Positions 8,982 through 17,047 of a stretch of 32,510 nt of DNA are shown piece after piece. Position 1 is the first letter of the stretch. The number at the start of each line of letters is the position of its first letter. This stretch comes from an uncultured Oscillospiraceae bacterium (GTDB lineage: Bacteria > Bacillota > Clostridia > Oscillospirales > Oscillospiraceae). A program made the translations under genes and the position numbers. The DNA is taken from NCBI GenBank assembly GCA_944383165.1, contig CALWON010000021.1, forward strand, positions 1-32,510, given 5' to 3'. The notes beneath the pieces are model-generated. The model made no database searches. It was not told where the DNA came from and worked only from the letters and a program-made list of their open reading frames with translations.

Positions 8982-9024
8982 AATCCTGGTATCATATGGG
9001 ACTTCCATATGGTACCAGGATTTT
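8982..9024. terminator. Strong hairpin between convergent genes, likely terminator
   Basis: An 18-base arm at 8982-8999 pairs with 9005-9022 with one G-T wobble and a 5-base loop, followed by TTTT on the plus strand. It sits between the end of the motility operon (plus) and the end of the chemoreceptor gene (minus), so it may stop transcription from both sides, better on the plus strand because the U run is there. Confidence 0.8.
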
Positions 9025-9070
9025 GTAGCTTATCACATTATTTTGAGAGCAGCATAGGGGTGTATACCTC

Positions 9071-10852
9071 TTAATATTTTGAGAATGGGTTGTCGCTATC
9101 CATCATAGAAGGGGAGTCATCAAACTCTGGTGAAAGAGAAGCGGAGGTATAGGGGTTGGAGACAGGTGCACTTTGAGGAGAGAGCTTAAATTGATTTACC
9201 ATTCGCTTTAACTGTGTAGCTTGGTCTCCAAGGTCTGCGCTTGCAGCAGCACTTTGTTCAGAAGTTGCAGAGTTGGTTTGTACCACAGTAGAAATCTGGT
9301 CCATGCCAAGATGAATCTGAGCAACTGCGGTGGCCTGTGCTTGAGAGTCTGTAGAAATCTGTTCCATCAGTTGATCGCTTCTTTGGATGCTGTTTACCAC
9401 ACCCACCAAAAGTTCTGCAGTTTCAGTGGCAATTGCAACTCCCTTGTCCACTGCTTGTGTTGTGTTTTGAATCAATTGTGCAGTCTGCTTGCTTGCCTCA
9501 GCACTTTTTCCAGCCAAGTTCCGCACTTCATCTGCAACAACAGCGAAGCCCTTACCAGCAGTTCCTGCACGAGCGGCCTCAACAGCTGCATTCAAAGCAA
9601 GGATGTTAGTCTGGAACGCAATATCTTCAATGGTTTTAATGATAGCCCCAATTTGTTGAGAAGCAACTCGAATTTCATCCATTGCATCAGTCAGAGAGGA
9701 CATCTTTTCGTTACAAGTGGAGACCTCTGCACTGGAGGTATTGATTTCGCTCATAGCATCTCCAATGCGACTGGTTGTATGTTCAATTTGTGTGGTTACA
9801 TCATTGATGGTAGCTGCCAATTCCTGAATGGAAGATGCTTGCTCTGTGGAACCCTGTGCCAAAGCCTGGGCACCATTTGCCACCTGAGAGGCACTCAAAT
9901 TTACCTGTTCAGCAGAATAGTCAATAGAATACAGTGTGCGGCTGAGAGAGCTGATAATTGTCTCCAGAGCAACTTTAATTTCAGAAAACTCGCCAACATA
10001 TTCCAATGTAATATGTTGGTCCATGTTGCCGTGGGACATTTCAGTTAGCTTTTCACGAATATCTAAAATATAGGAACGCAATGTTTCACGGGTCTCTTTC
10101 ATAGAGTGAATCAACATACCAAGTTCAGAAGAGTCAGCCTCCAAATCAGATTCTAGAGAGAGATTTCCCTTAGATAGCTCCATCATCTCATGCTGAATTT
10201 TACGAACCGGAAGAATAATTTTTGTTCGTATCACTTTGATTGCAATGAATTGAAATACAGCAGAAACAACAGCAAGTACAAACACAAAAAATTGCAGGGG
10301 TTTGGTGATCGCTTGTGATGCAGAAATTTCGTTTTGTGTACGAGACTGTAGCGTTGTCAAAAATTCATCCTTTAGACTTTGGATTTCTGCCAATGTGTTA
10401 CAATAATCCTCACCATATACATACTGCATGGCTGCCCCAGTCTGTCCACGCTGGACCCACTCTATGGCACTGGTTTCAAGGGGAACTAATTCATTGGAAA
10501 GATCGGACATCTTTTGAATTATGGCAGCTTCTTCATCAGTGATGCCGCTTTCCATCATAGCAGCGATGCTTTTTTCACGATTTTGGTCTATCTCAACTTC
10601 CTGATTGTACTCATCAACGTAGATTGCAGTACCTGTTGCTGCATAGGCACGTACTTTTTCCGTAAGTAGGGAGGAAGCATCAATAAACTGTTGAGCGTAG
10701 TTGGTGAGCAGCAGTTGGTTTTTGTATCTGGTGAACCCGTGCATATAGAATAACATAATCAAGATAAAGAAGATGGATATGGCTGCCACCAGACCAATTG
10801 TAATAAAATTCAGTAACATCATCATAGTAGACTGCTTCATAGCATGCTTCAT
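9071..10852 (-). CDS. Methyl-accepting chemotaxis protein with four-helix-bundle-type sensor
   Basis: This is a membrane chemoreceptor that passes ligand signals to CheA through CheW or CheV. The start at 10852 (MKHAMKQS) has AGAGGT seven bases upstream and gives 593 residues; the frame stays open further upstream but crosses the promoter. Transmembrane segment 1 is about residues 14-38 and segment 2 about 193-216, bracketing a helical extracytoplasmic sensor of about 150 residues resembling the 4HB_MCP type. A HAMP domain follows ([18 protein letters not shown]). The conserved signalling tip reads [20 protein letters not shown], then [15 protein letters not shown]. Methylation-region glutamines suit CheD action. 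There is no C-terminal pentapeptide tether for CheR. The ligand is unknown. It is transcribed toward the motility operon from its own promoter. Confidence 0.95.
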   Translation of the reverse strand: MKHAMKQSTMMMLLNFITIGLVAAISIFFILIMLFYMHGFTRYKNQLLLTNYAQQFIDASSLLTEKVRAYAATGTAIYVDEYNQEVEIDQNREKSIAAMMESGITDEEAAIIQKMSDLSNELVPLETSAIEWVQRGQTGAAMQYVYGEDYCNTLAEIQSLKDEFLTTLQSRTQNEISASQAITKPLQFFVFVLAVVSAVFQFIAIKVIRTKIILPVRKIQHEMMELSKGNLSLESDLEADSSELGMLIHSMKETRETLRSYILDIREKLTEMSHGNMDQHITLEYVGEFSEIKVALETIISSLSRTLYSIDYSAEQVNLSASQVANGAQALAQGSTEQASSIQELAATINDVTTQIEHTTSRIGDAMSEINTSSAEVSTCNEKMSSLTDAMDEIRVASQQIGAIIKTIEDIAFQTNILALNAAVEAARAGTAGKGFAVVADEVRNLAGKSAEASKQTAQLIQNTTQAVDKGVAIATETAELLVGVVNSIQRSDQLMEQISTDSQAQATAVAQIHLGMDQISTVVQTNSATSEQSAAASADLGDQATQLKRMVNQFKLSPQSAPVSNPYTSASLSPEFDDSPSMMDSDNPFSKY

Positions 10853-10942
10853 AGGATTACCTCTTTTCTCCGTTCCTTTTGACACAAACTTCCGATTAAA
10901 ATGTGCGAGGGTATGACAATAAAATGAAATATTGACAGATTC

Positions 10943-10971
10943 AGTGTACACCCTAGTTAAAATATTGTCAA
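10943..10971 (-). promoter_or_regulatory. Sigma-A promoter for the chemoreceptor gene
   Basis: On the minus strand TTGACA (10966-10971) is followed after exactly 17 bases by TACACT (10943-10948). The start of transcription would be near 10936, giving a leader of about 85 bases before the ATG at 10852. No sigma-28 type element (TAAA, then GCCGATAT) was seen by eye. Confidence 0.7.
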
Positions 10972-11054
10972 GAACATACCTAAGTCCGTGTGGAGAAAAA
11001 GAGGGGAATATAGTGTGTAGATACAAGGAATTCGCAACAAATCAAGAGAAAAAG

Positions 11055-12311
11055 TTATTCATAAGAGAGATTAGACAAATATCTACGCAGTAAATCCAGA
11101 GCATGGAGTGCAGTGTGTGTACGCAGGCGTTCACGAACAGGGCGATTGCCAAGAGAAAGGGGACGGACATGACAGCCATCTGGTGTGGCAATCGCAACAA
11201 AAATCGTACCCACCTCATTGCCACGGTCATCTCGGTCTGGACCAGCCACTCCTGTGGAGGAGAGGGCAATATCACACCCCAAAACACGGCGTACCCCCTC
11301 TGCCATTGCCTGTGCCACAGGGGCAGACACTGCACCATATTGCTCCAGTAGGGAAGTAGGTACACCCAGTACATTGGCTTTGACTTCATTGGTGTAGGAT
11401 ACAATGCCACCTTTGAACGCTTGTGACGCACCTGGCAGGTCTGTGATGAGCTTGGCAATCAGCCCACCTGTACAGCTTTCCGCAGTCCCTAAGGTTAGAT
11501 GGGCAGCTTTGAGCTTTTGTAACACTACCCAGTTGAGGGAGGGGACATCCACACCATATACCAGCGCCCCAAATTGACCGGTGAGCTGTTCTAAAACAGG
11601 GGTGAGAAGGCGTTGCGCTTCTGGTTCTGTCCCCGCCTTTGCAGTGATACGCAATTCACATTCCCCCTCTTTTGCGTAGGGGGCAAGGGTGGGGTTAGAC
11701 ATGGTGTTCATCTGTTCCCTCAGTTGTGCTTCTACAGCAGATTCCCCAATGCCAAACAGTTTTAGGGTATGGGAGACAATGACACCCTCCGATAGGGAGT
11801 GTAAATAGGGAACAGCGCGGTATTGGAACATGGGGGTACATTCGCTGGGCGGTCCTGGCAACATCAACACATGTATACCGTCCGCTTCAAATGCACATCC
11901 TGGTGCAGAACCCCAATCATTGGTGAACACAGTACAGCCCTCTGGAAGGAGAGCCTGTTGAAGATTGTTTTCCGTCATAGGGCGGTTGGTTTTGGAGAAA
12001 TAGCTACGAATGCGTTGCTCTGACTCAGCATCTGTCACCAATTTCTTTCCAAATGTTTGACAGACTACATGCTTTGTCAAATCATCACAGGTGGGACCAA
12101 GCCCACCAGTGGTGATGATAATATCTGCCCGTTTTTTTGCAATTTCCAGTGCTTCTCCCAGTCTTTGGGGGTTATCTCCTACTACGGTGTGCCAATAGAC
12201 ATTCAACCCCAGAGCGGTCAAGCCCTGAGAGAGCATTTGAGCATCTGTATTGACAATAGACCCAAGCAGCAATTCTGTACCAACAGAAATCAGCTCTACT
12301 TTGTGAGCCAT
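11055..12311 (-). CDS. cinA: CinA family protein (NMN deamidase / competence-damage inducible protein)
   Basis: CinA proteins combine an N-terminal MoaB/MogA-like domain (COG1058, reported to act on ADP-ribose-type compounds) with a C-terminal PncC-type nicotinamide mononucleotide deamidase. The protein is 418 residues, the usual size. The N-terminal half begins VELISVGTELLLGSIVNTDA and includes ITTGGLGPTCDDLTK. The C-terminal half has GTAESCTGGLIAKLITDLPG, FKGGIVSYTNEVK and SSTGVAGPDRDDRGNEVGT, which are the PncC signature segments. The start at 12311 has GAGGAGG about 9 bases upstream, 20 bases after the thiI stop, so the two genes share a transcript. I saw no clear terminator between cinA and the chemoreceptor promoter. 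The role is probably pyridine nucleotide salvage; the competence link is historical and not shown here. Confidence 0.95.
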   Translation of the reverse strand: MAHKVELISVGTELLLGSIVNTDAQMLSQGLTALGLNVYWHTVVGDNPQRLGEALEIAKKRADIIITTGGLGPTCDDLTKHVVCQTFGKKLVTDAESEQRIRSYFSKTNRPMTENNLQQALLPEGCTVFTNDWGSAPGCAFEADGIHVLMLPGPPSECTPMFQYRAVPYLHSLSEGVIVSHTLKLFGIGESAVEAQLREQMNTMSNPTLAPYAKEGECELRITAKAGTEPEAQRLLTPVLEQLTGQFGALVYGVDVPSLNWVVLQKLKAAHLTLGTAESCTGGLIAKLITDLPGASQAFKGGIVSYTNEVKANVLGVPTSLLEQYGAVSAPVAQAMAEGVRRVLGCDIALSSTGVAGPDRDDRGNEVGTIFVAIATPDGCHVRPLSLGNRPVRERLRTHTALHALDLLRRYLSNLSYE

Positions 12312-12331
12312 AGAGTTCGCCTCCTCATTCA

Positions 12332-13498
12332 TTAAACGTGAATTCGTTCGATCCCTTCTACAGCAGCCTGCACCATACCATCCACATCCAAAGCACATTC
12401 TGCCTTTTCTACTTCACTGAGCATGGGACGTAGTCTGGGGTGTCTGGGGGTAAAGACAGTGCAACAGTCCTCATAGGGGAGAATGGAAGTCTCAAATGTA
12501 CCAATTTTGCGGGCAATCTGAACGATTTCCTCTTTGTCCATGCCAACACAGGGGCGCAGGATGGGGAGGTCAACTACTGCACCAGTGACCATCATAGCCT
12601 CCATGGTCTGGCTGGCAACCTGTCCCAGACATTCCCCAGTTACAAGAGCTTTTGCACCACAGCGGTTGGCCACAGCTTGTGCAATGCGCATCATAAATCG
12701 ACGCATAATCACGGTAAACAGTTCTTCAGGGCAGGAACGGCGCAGCTCCTCCTGAATGGCAGTAAAGGGGACCACATGAACCGTTAAATGACCAGTGTAG
12801 GGGGTAAGGAGACGGGCAAGTTCAATCACTTTCTCTTTTGCCTCTGGAGAGGTGTATGGATAGGAGAAGAAATGCACCATTTCCAACGCAATGCCACGCT
12901 TTGCAATCATCCATGAGGAAACAGGGCTGTCAATACCACCAGAGAGCAGAGAGACAGCTCTACCGTTGATTCCCACAGGCAGTCCACCAGCGCCAGGTAC
13001 AGCCTGTGCATGGACATAGGCGGCAAAGTCACGGACCTCTACATGGACAACCAATTCAGGGTGATGCACATCTACTTCCAAATTTTCATATGCCTCATGC
13101 AATTCTCCGCCTACATATTGACTCAGTTGAATGGAGGTCATAGGGAAAGACTTGTCTGCACGTTTTGTCTCCACCTTAAAGGTTTTGGCTGTACGCAGTT
13201 GGTCATCCAGAAATTCCTTGGCAGTGGCTAAAATGGCATCTTTGTCCTTTTCACAGGGACGGGCAAGGGAAATACCCACAATACCAAAAACTTTTTGCAG
13301 TGCCTCATAGGCAGCTATCACATCACAACTGTCCTCTTTTGGTTCCACATAGGTGGTAGATTGGCGAGTATATACCCGGAATTGCCCAAAGGGGTGCAAG
13401 CGACGATGGATGTTTGCCTGTAGTTTATCTTCAAAGCTGCGGCGGTTGAGCCCTTTTAGTACCATTTCTCCCAGCTTGAGCAGAATCATTTCTTTCAT
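12332..13498 (-). CDS. thiI: tRNA 4-thiouridine synthase ThiI
   Basis: ThiI adenylates uridine 8 of tRNA and transfers sulfur from a cysteine desulfurase; in some bacteria it also feeds sulfur to thiamine synthesis. The 388-residue protein starts MKEMILLKLGEMVLKG, with an N-terminal ferredoxin-like region and THUMP domain (to about residue 165). The PP-loop is SLLSGGIDSPVSSWM. The conserved end of the AANH domain follows (GMDKEEIVQIARKIGT, then LPYEDCCTVFTPRHP). There is no C-terminal rhodanese domain, as in most Firmicutes. The start at 13498 is preceded by GGAAAGGAAAG; a longer reading frame would run through the promoter. The cysteine desulfurase partner is not adjacent. It is co-transcribed with cinA. 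Confidence 0.96.
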   Translation of the reverse strand: MKEMILLKLGEMVLKGLNRRSFEDKLQANIHRRLHPFGQFRVYTRQSTTYVEPKEDSCDVIAAYEALQKVFGIVGISLARPCEKDKDAILATAKEFLDDQLRTAKTFKVETKRADKSFPMTSIQLSQYVGGELHEAYENLEVDVHHPELVVHVEVRDFAAYVHAQAVPGAGGLPVGINGRAVSLLSGGIDSPVSSWMIAKRGIALEMVHFFSYPYTSPEAKEKVIELARLLTPYTGHLTVHVVPFTAIQEELRRSCPEELFTVIMRRFMMRIAQAVANRCGAKALVTGECLGQVASQTMEAMMVTGAVVDLPILRPCVGMDKEEIVQIARKIGTFETSILPYEDCCTVFTPRHPRLRPMLSEVEKAECALDVDGMVQAAVEGIERIHV

Positions 13499-13535
13499 GG
13501 GTTTCTTTCCTTTCCAAATAATCAAAATCACAGAT

Positions 13536-13564
13536 ATTATACTGAATCTTTTTACAAATGTCCA
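13536..13564 (-). promoter_or_regulatory. Sigma-A promoter for thiI-cinA
   Basis: On the minus strand TGGACA (13559-13564) and a perfect TATAAT (13536-13541) are separated by 17 bases. Transcription would start near 13529, about 30 bases before the thiI ATG. The -35 box touches the T run of the terminator of the upstream gene, so the two units are separated very economically. Confidence 0.8.
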
Positions 13565-13565
13565 C

Positions 13566-13597
13566 AAAAAGTCAGCCATCTACGGAGAGATGGCTGA
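13566..13597 (-). terminator. Intrinsic terminator of the SLH-protein gene
   Basis: A 10-bp perfect stem (13572-13581 with 13588-13597) and 6-base loop are followed on the minus strand by TTTTT at 13566-13570. It lies 8 bases beyond the stop of the SLH gene. Confidence 0.85.
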
Positions 13598-13604
13598 TTC
13601 AAAT

Positions 13605-14567
13605 TCAGGGTTTTAAATTTTGATACATACGCAATGCCATAATGAGACAGTCCTGCTGTTTGGCAGTATCATTGGGAGCAAAGCGACCATCTGGATATCC
13701 AGAGATGATCCCGTTTGTGGATACAAAGGAGACTGGGGTTACAGCCCATGGCTCAATTTGATCTGCATCAGAGAAGGGCAAGGAACTTGCAGTTACTGTG
13801 CCCCCCAATTTTTCATAGACTGCACAGAGCATGGTGGCAGCTTGCTGCCTGGTGAGCAGTGTGTTTGCACCAAACTGGGTTTTGCTGATACCCGCCGTAA
13901 ATCCCATAGAGTAGGCTTTTAGAACAGCTTGATCTGATGTATCTGTGAATGGGTTGGTTGCGGGGGTTGGGATTGACTGCCCGCTCATGGCTTCATAAAG
14001 GCGTACGGTGAGGGCTGCAAATTGGGTACGGTTAATGGGGGTGCGCAAATCTTGCCCTTTCATGTGGGTAGGGATCAAGTTCATCCCAATGGCACCATTG
14101 ACCAAATCCACAGCCCATTCATCCACTGGTTCCCCCGTAATGGTAATGGGGTGCAGGGAGGAGGATTGGGTACCACGCACCCAGATACCACGGTCCAACG
14201 TACCATTGGGGAAGGGAGCTGTTTCGTCTAAAGTGGAAATATGGTAGATGTGGTCTGTATCAGAGAGGGTCAGTTCCTCCTGATTGGTGGCAACAGAGGT
14301 AAGGGACCAATATCCAGAACCTTCAGAGTAAGTAAATAGTTCAATGTACAGCAGTGGACCACTCTCACTGTGGATCACTGTATCCAAAGGGAGCAAGGTT
14401 ACAGAGTGTGACTCTGTTTCGGAGTAGGCAAAAGGTTCTGTACCAATGGGATCATGCGTCAGCTGGTAGGCAGCCTGGTTGCTTTGTAGTGTAGCGGCAA
14501 ATGCACCTGTCAACAATGTACTACACAAAATACACAGGGAGAGCACAAAGGAACACAGTTTTTTCAT
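13605..14567 (-). CDS. Secreted protein with C-terminal S-layer homology (SLH) repeats
   Basis: The 320-residue protein begins with a signal peptide (MKKLCSFVLSLCILCSTLLT, then GAFA as a likely cleavage site near residue 24). An N-terminal region of about 130 residues is not recognised. The last 170 residues contain three SLH-like repeats with the expected pattern. They are a divergent first one (INRTQFAALTVRLYEAMSG), then FTDTSDQAVLKAYSMGFTAG to LTRQQAATMLCAVYEK, then FSDADQIEPWAVTPVSFVST to ISGYPDGRFAPND. SLH repeats usually bind pyruvylated secondary wall polymer, so it is probably held on the cell wall. It is a single-gene unit with its own promoter and terminator. The function of the N-terminal part is unknown. 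Confidence 0.85.
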   Translation of the reverse strand: MKKLCSFVLSLCILCSTLLTGAFAATLQSNQAAYQLTHDPIGTEPFAYSETESHSVTLLPLDTVIHSESGPLLYIELFTYSEGSGYWSLTSVATNQEELTLSDTDHIYHISTLDETAPFPNGTLDRGIWVRGTQSSSLHPITITGEPVDEWAVDLVNGAIGMNLIPTHMKGQDLRTPINRTQFAALTVRLYEAMSGQSIPTPATNPFTDTSDQAVLKAYSMGFTAGISKTQFGANTLLTRQQAATMLCAVYEKLGGTVTASSLPFSDADQIEPWAVTPVSFVSTNGIISGYPDGRFAPNDTAKQQDCLIMALRMYQNLKP

Positions 14568-14611
14568 GGGAAAAAAAGTCCTTTCTATGGAAATTTGAGA
14601 AAAAATGAAAC

Positions 14612-14640
14612 TTGTAAAATGGCAGGGAGGAAGATATAAT
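14612..14640 (+). promoter_or_regulatory. Candidate sigma-A promoter for rimI-tsaD
   Basis: TTGTAA (14612-14617) and TATAAT (14635-14640) are 17 bases apart on the plus strand. The transcript would have a leader of about 140 bases before rimI. This element lies inside the leader of the oppositely transcribed SLH gene, so the two promoters diverge with overlapping transcripts. Confidence 0.6.
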
Positions 14641-14686
14641 TTACTCTGCCAAAAGAGAAGACCAGAAAACAGGTCTGTCCCACTCC

Positions 14687-14715
14687 ATTCTAGCCGATTT
14701 GATAGGCAATTACAA
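14687..14715 (-). promoter_or_regulatory. Candidate sigma-A promoter for the SLH-protein gene
   Basis: On the minus strand TTGTAA (14710-14715) and TAGAAT (14687-14692) are separated by 17 bases, about 110 bases upstream of the ATG at 14567. Confidence 0.6.
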
Positions 14716-14785
14716 GCGGCAATTTCTTAATAATTTGTGAAGAGAAAAAAGAAAATGGTGGGATAAAAAGGAGGATAGGAAAAGG

Positions 14786-15250
14786 ATGGAGTACCAGATT
14801 GTATCAATGGACCGAAGCCATATTCCACAAATTGCACAGATGGAACAGGAGTATTTTTCTGCCCCATGGAGTGAAGCCATGTTAACAGAGGCATTATTTG
14901 ACCCACAGTCCAGTTTCATTGTGGCAGAATCAGAGGATGGTGGCGTGTTGGGCTATGCAGGGTTACAGGTTGTGTTGGATGAGGGGTATATCGACAACAT
15001 TGCAGTGGAGCGGTCAGCACGCAGACATGGTGTTGGGGGAGAACTGTTAGATGTATTCTGCCGCTTTGCAGTGGAGCATCTGAGTTTTCTCACGTTAGAG
15101 GTGAGAGCATCCAATCAGCCAGCCATTGCACTTTATATGAAATATGGGTTTGAACAAGTGGGCAGACGAAAAAATTACTATGTGAACCCCAAAGAAGATG
15201 CCATTTTGATGACACGCTACTTTAAAGAGAGAAAGGAGGGAATGGAGTGA
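14786..15250 (+). CDS. rimI: Ribosomal protein S18 alanine N-acetyltransferase RimI (GNAT family)
   Basis: This is a GNAT acetyltransferase of 154 residues. RimI-type enzymes acetylate the N-terminal alanine of ribosomal protein S18. The acetyl-CoA binding motif R-x-x-G-x-G is RRHGVG at about residues 78-83, preceded by YIDNIAVERSA. The family segments LEVRASNQPAIALYMKYGFE and the C-terminal RKNYYVNPKEDAILM are present. The ATG at 14786 follows AAGGAGG. It overlaps tsaD by 4 bases (GTGA), a common Firmicute pairing with the t6A genes. tsaB and tsaE, which often precede it, are not adjacent here. The family is secure; the precise substrate is inferred from neighbourhood and similarity. Confidence 0.9.
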   Translation: MEYQIVSMDRSHIPQIAQMEQEYFSAPWSEAMLTEALFDPQSSFIVAESEDGGVLGYAGLQVVLDEGYIDNIAVERSARRHGVGGELLDVFCRFAVEHLSFLTLEVRASNQPAIALYMKYGFEQVGRRKNYYVNPKEDAILMTRYFKERKEGME

Positions 15251-16257
15251 AGATTTTAGCCATAGAGTCCTCTTGTGATGAAACAGCAACAGCAGTGGTG
15301 GAAGATGGACGCACTGTGCTGTCGAACTGTATTGCCTCTCAGATTGACATGCACACCATATATGGTGGTGTGGTGCCAGAAATTGCATCCAGAAAACACG
15401 TGGAAGTCATCAGTGGATTGGCAGAAAAGGCTTTGCAAGATGCAAAAGTGGAAAAACAGGAGCTGGACGCCATTGCTGTGACCTATGCCCCTGGGTTGAT
15501 TGGTGCAGTGCTGGTTGGAGTGAATTTTGCAAAATCAGCGGCAATGGCACTGAATCTTCCAATCATCCCAGTACACCATGTCCGTGGGCATATTGCTGCA
15601 AATTATATCACCCATCCAAATTTAGAACCTCCCTTTGTTTGTCTCTGTGTCTCTGGTGGAACTACTTTGATTGTGGATGTAAAATCCTACACAGAAATGG
15701 AAATCATGGGTGGTACAAGGGACGATGCCGCAGGGGAATGTTTTGATAAGGTGGCACGTGTGTTGGGCATTGGATATCCAGGGGGAAAGCCAATGGATGA
15801 ACTGGCACAAACAGGAGATGACAGCCGTTATGAGTTACCCCGTGCCCATGTACAGGGTGCAGAACTGGATATGTCATTTTCTGGCTTGAAAACTGCAAGC
15901 CTGAACCTGATTCACAATGCACAGCAGAAGGGGGAACCACTCTGCTTGCCGGATTTGGCTGCCAGTTTCAACAGGGCAGTGAGTGAAAGTCTGGTCCCCC
16001 GTGTGATGGTAGCAGCGCAACAAAAGGGCTATGGGAAAATTGCAGTAGCAGGGGGTGTGGCAGCCAACAGCCGCATCCGCAATGATTTATTGGCAGCCTG
16101 TCAGGCAGAGGGGCAGCAACTTTTTTTACCAGAGTTGAAATACTGTGGTGACAATGCGGCTATGGTCGGTTGCCAGGGATACTATGAATACCTGGCTGGA
16201 AAACGGGGTAACGCCAGTTTGAATGCCTATGCCAACCGGGATATTGGATTGGGTTGA
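15247..16257 (+). CDS. tsaD: tRNA t6A37 threonylcarbamoyltransferase TsaD
   Basis: TsaD transfers the threonylcarbamoyl group to A37 of ANN-decoding tRNAs, in a complex with TsaB and TsaE. The 336-residue protein starts at GTG 15247, overlapping the rimI stop, with KILAIESSCDETATAVV as the conserved beginning. The metal-binding histidines fall at His111 and His115 in HHVRGH, the same numbering as in other bacteria. The ASKHA-type nucleotide-binding segments (CVSGGTTLI, MDELAQTG, VAGGVAANSRIR, YCGDNAAMVG) are all present. The identification is secure. Confidence 0.97.
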   Translation: MKILAIESSCDETATAVVEDGRTVLSNCIASQIDMHTIYGGVVPEIASRKHVEVISGLAEKALQDAKVEKQELDAIAVTYAPGLIGAVLVGVNFAKSAAMALNLPIIPVHHVRGHIAANYITHPNLEPPFVCLCVSGGTTLIVDVKSYTEMEIMGGTRDDAAGECFDKVARVLGIGYPGGKPMDELAQTGDDSRYELPRAHVQGAELDMSFSGLKTASLNLIHNAQQKGEPLCLPDLAASFNRAVSESLVPRVMVAAQQKGYGKIAVAGGVAANSRIRNDLLAACQAEGQQLFLPELKYCGDNAAMVGCQGYYEYLAGKRGNASLNAYANRDIGLG

Positions 16258-16263
16258 CCCATG

Positions 16264-16300
16264 TTCTGTCCTGCCTCAAAAAATGAGGGGCAGGACAGAA
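16264..16300. other. Long hairpin after tsaD without a U tract
   Basis: A stem of about 15 bp (12 perfect pairs 16264-16275 with 16289-16300, then more pairs above a one-base bulge) closes over an A-rich loop. On the plus strand it is followed by AAAAAA and then the infC -35 box, not by T residues. It may end tsaD transcription without a classical U tail, or act in mRNA stability. Confidence 0.6.
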
Positions 16301-16306
16301 AAAACC

Positions 16307-16335
16307 TTGACAAGATCATTATGGTATGTTAGAAT
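16307..16335 (+). promoter_or_regulatory. Sigma-A promoter for infC-rpmI-rplT
   Basis: A perfect TTGACA (16307-16312) and TAGAAT (16330-16335) with a 17-base spacer. Transcription would start near 16342, about 155 bases before infC, leaving room for the structured leader. Confidence 0.85.
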
Positions 16336-16341
16336 GCTATA

Positions 16342-16480
16342 GAAAACAAAGTAGGAACGGTGCCACGTCCCTCACCCCAAGCCAGAGCTTACGGGTTAAC
16401 ATGGAACAAGAGTGTCGAGTGATCGGCACTGTTTTGATGTGACGTGGGTGCCTTCGGCAACTGCGTTTTATTTTTTATGT
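16342..16480 (+). ncRNA. infC operon leader with attenuator (L20-leader type)
   Basis: Firmicute infC-rpmI-rplT operons usually carry an mRNA leader that binds ribosomal protein L20 and stops transcription early. Here a segment at 16359-16369 can pair with 16441-16452 (11 pairs, one bulge). Its first six bases can alternatively pair with 16425-16430 (GGCACT). A small GCC-TTC-GGC hairpin at about 16448-16465 is followed by a T-rich run (16466-16479), as in an intrinsic terminator, and it shares bases with the long-range helix. Sequence shows the pairings; control by L20 is inferred from family knowledge. I could not confirm a match to the known L20 leader model. Confidence 0.7.
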
Positions 16481-16496
16481 TTGGAGGTGCTTTCCC

Positions 16497-17033
16497 ATCG
16501 CTAACACAGGTCATCAAATCAATGAGGAAATCCGGGACAAAGAGATTCGACTGATCTCTGACACTGGCGAGCAGCTTGGAATTATGTCCTCTCAGGAGGC
16601 ACTGCGTATGGCAGAGGAGCAGAATCTGGATTTGGTAAAGATTTCACCCAATGCAGTTCCCCCCGTCTGTAAGCTGATGGATTATGGTAAGTTCCGGTTC
16701 GAGCAGACCAAGCGCGAAAAGGAAGCCCGTAAAAATCAGCGTGTTGTGGAGATTAAAGAAGTGCGTATGTCTCCCAGCATTGACGTCAATGATTTCAATG
16801 TAAAGCTGCGCAGTGCACAGAAGTTTCTGGCAGATGGAAACCGCTGCAAAGTCACCGTACGTTTCCGTGGTCGTGAGATGGCTCACACCAACATCGGTCA
16901 GGATTTGCTGATGAAGTTTGCAGAATCCTGCGGCGATATTGCCGTCATGGATAAAAGTCCTAAGCTGGAAGGGCGCCATATGTCCCTGTTTTTGTCCCCA
17001 AAGCCAGCAAAAGATGTGAAAAATAAGGAGTAA
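16497..17033 (+). CDS. infC: Translation initiation factor IF-3 (AUC start codon)
   Basis: IF-3 binds the 30S subunit, prevents premature joining of 50S and checks the start codon. The conserved N-terminus of IF-3 ([20 protein letters not shown]) lies upstream of the first ATG in frame (16584). The only start that keeps it and is placed correctly behind GGAGG (16483-16487, 9 bases away) is the AUC codon at 16497. This gives 178 residues, the normal length, with [20 protein letters not shown], then [18 protein letters not shown] and [10 protein letters not shown]. Non-canonical starts such as AUU are known for infC in other bacteria and let IF-3 repress its own synthesis. It leads rpmI and rplT in the standard operon. 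Confidence 0.95.
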   Translation: MANTGHQINEEIRDKEIRLISDTGEQLGIMSSQEALRMAEEQNLDLVKISPNAVPPVCKLMDYGKFRFEQTKREKEARKNQRVVEIKEVRMSPSIDVNDFNVKLRSAQKFLADGNRCKVTVRFRGREMAHTNIGQDLLMKFAESCGDIAVMDKSPKLEGRHMSLFLSPKPAKDVKNKE

Positions 17034-17047
17034 AGGAGTTTTCTGTT

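Noticed and set aside
9221..10048. Plus-strand open frame of 275 codons antisense to the chemoreceptor gene
   Set aside because: It is cysteine- and serine-rich without motifs and lies opposite the conserved signalling domain, so it is a shadow frame.
10853..11026. N-terminal extension of the chemoreceptor to 11026
   Set aside because: The extension crosses the sigma-A promoter at 10943-10971 and lacks a ribosome binding site; the start at 10852 has AGAGGT and leads directly into the first membrane helix.
16584..17033. Shorter IF-3 reading frame starting at ATG 16584
   Set aside because: It removes the conserved IF-3 N-terminus and has no ribosome binding site; GGAGG at 16483 points to the AUC at 16497.
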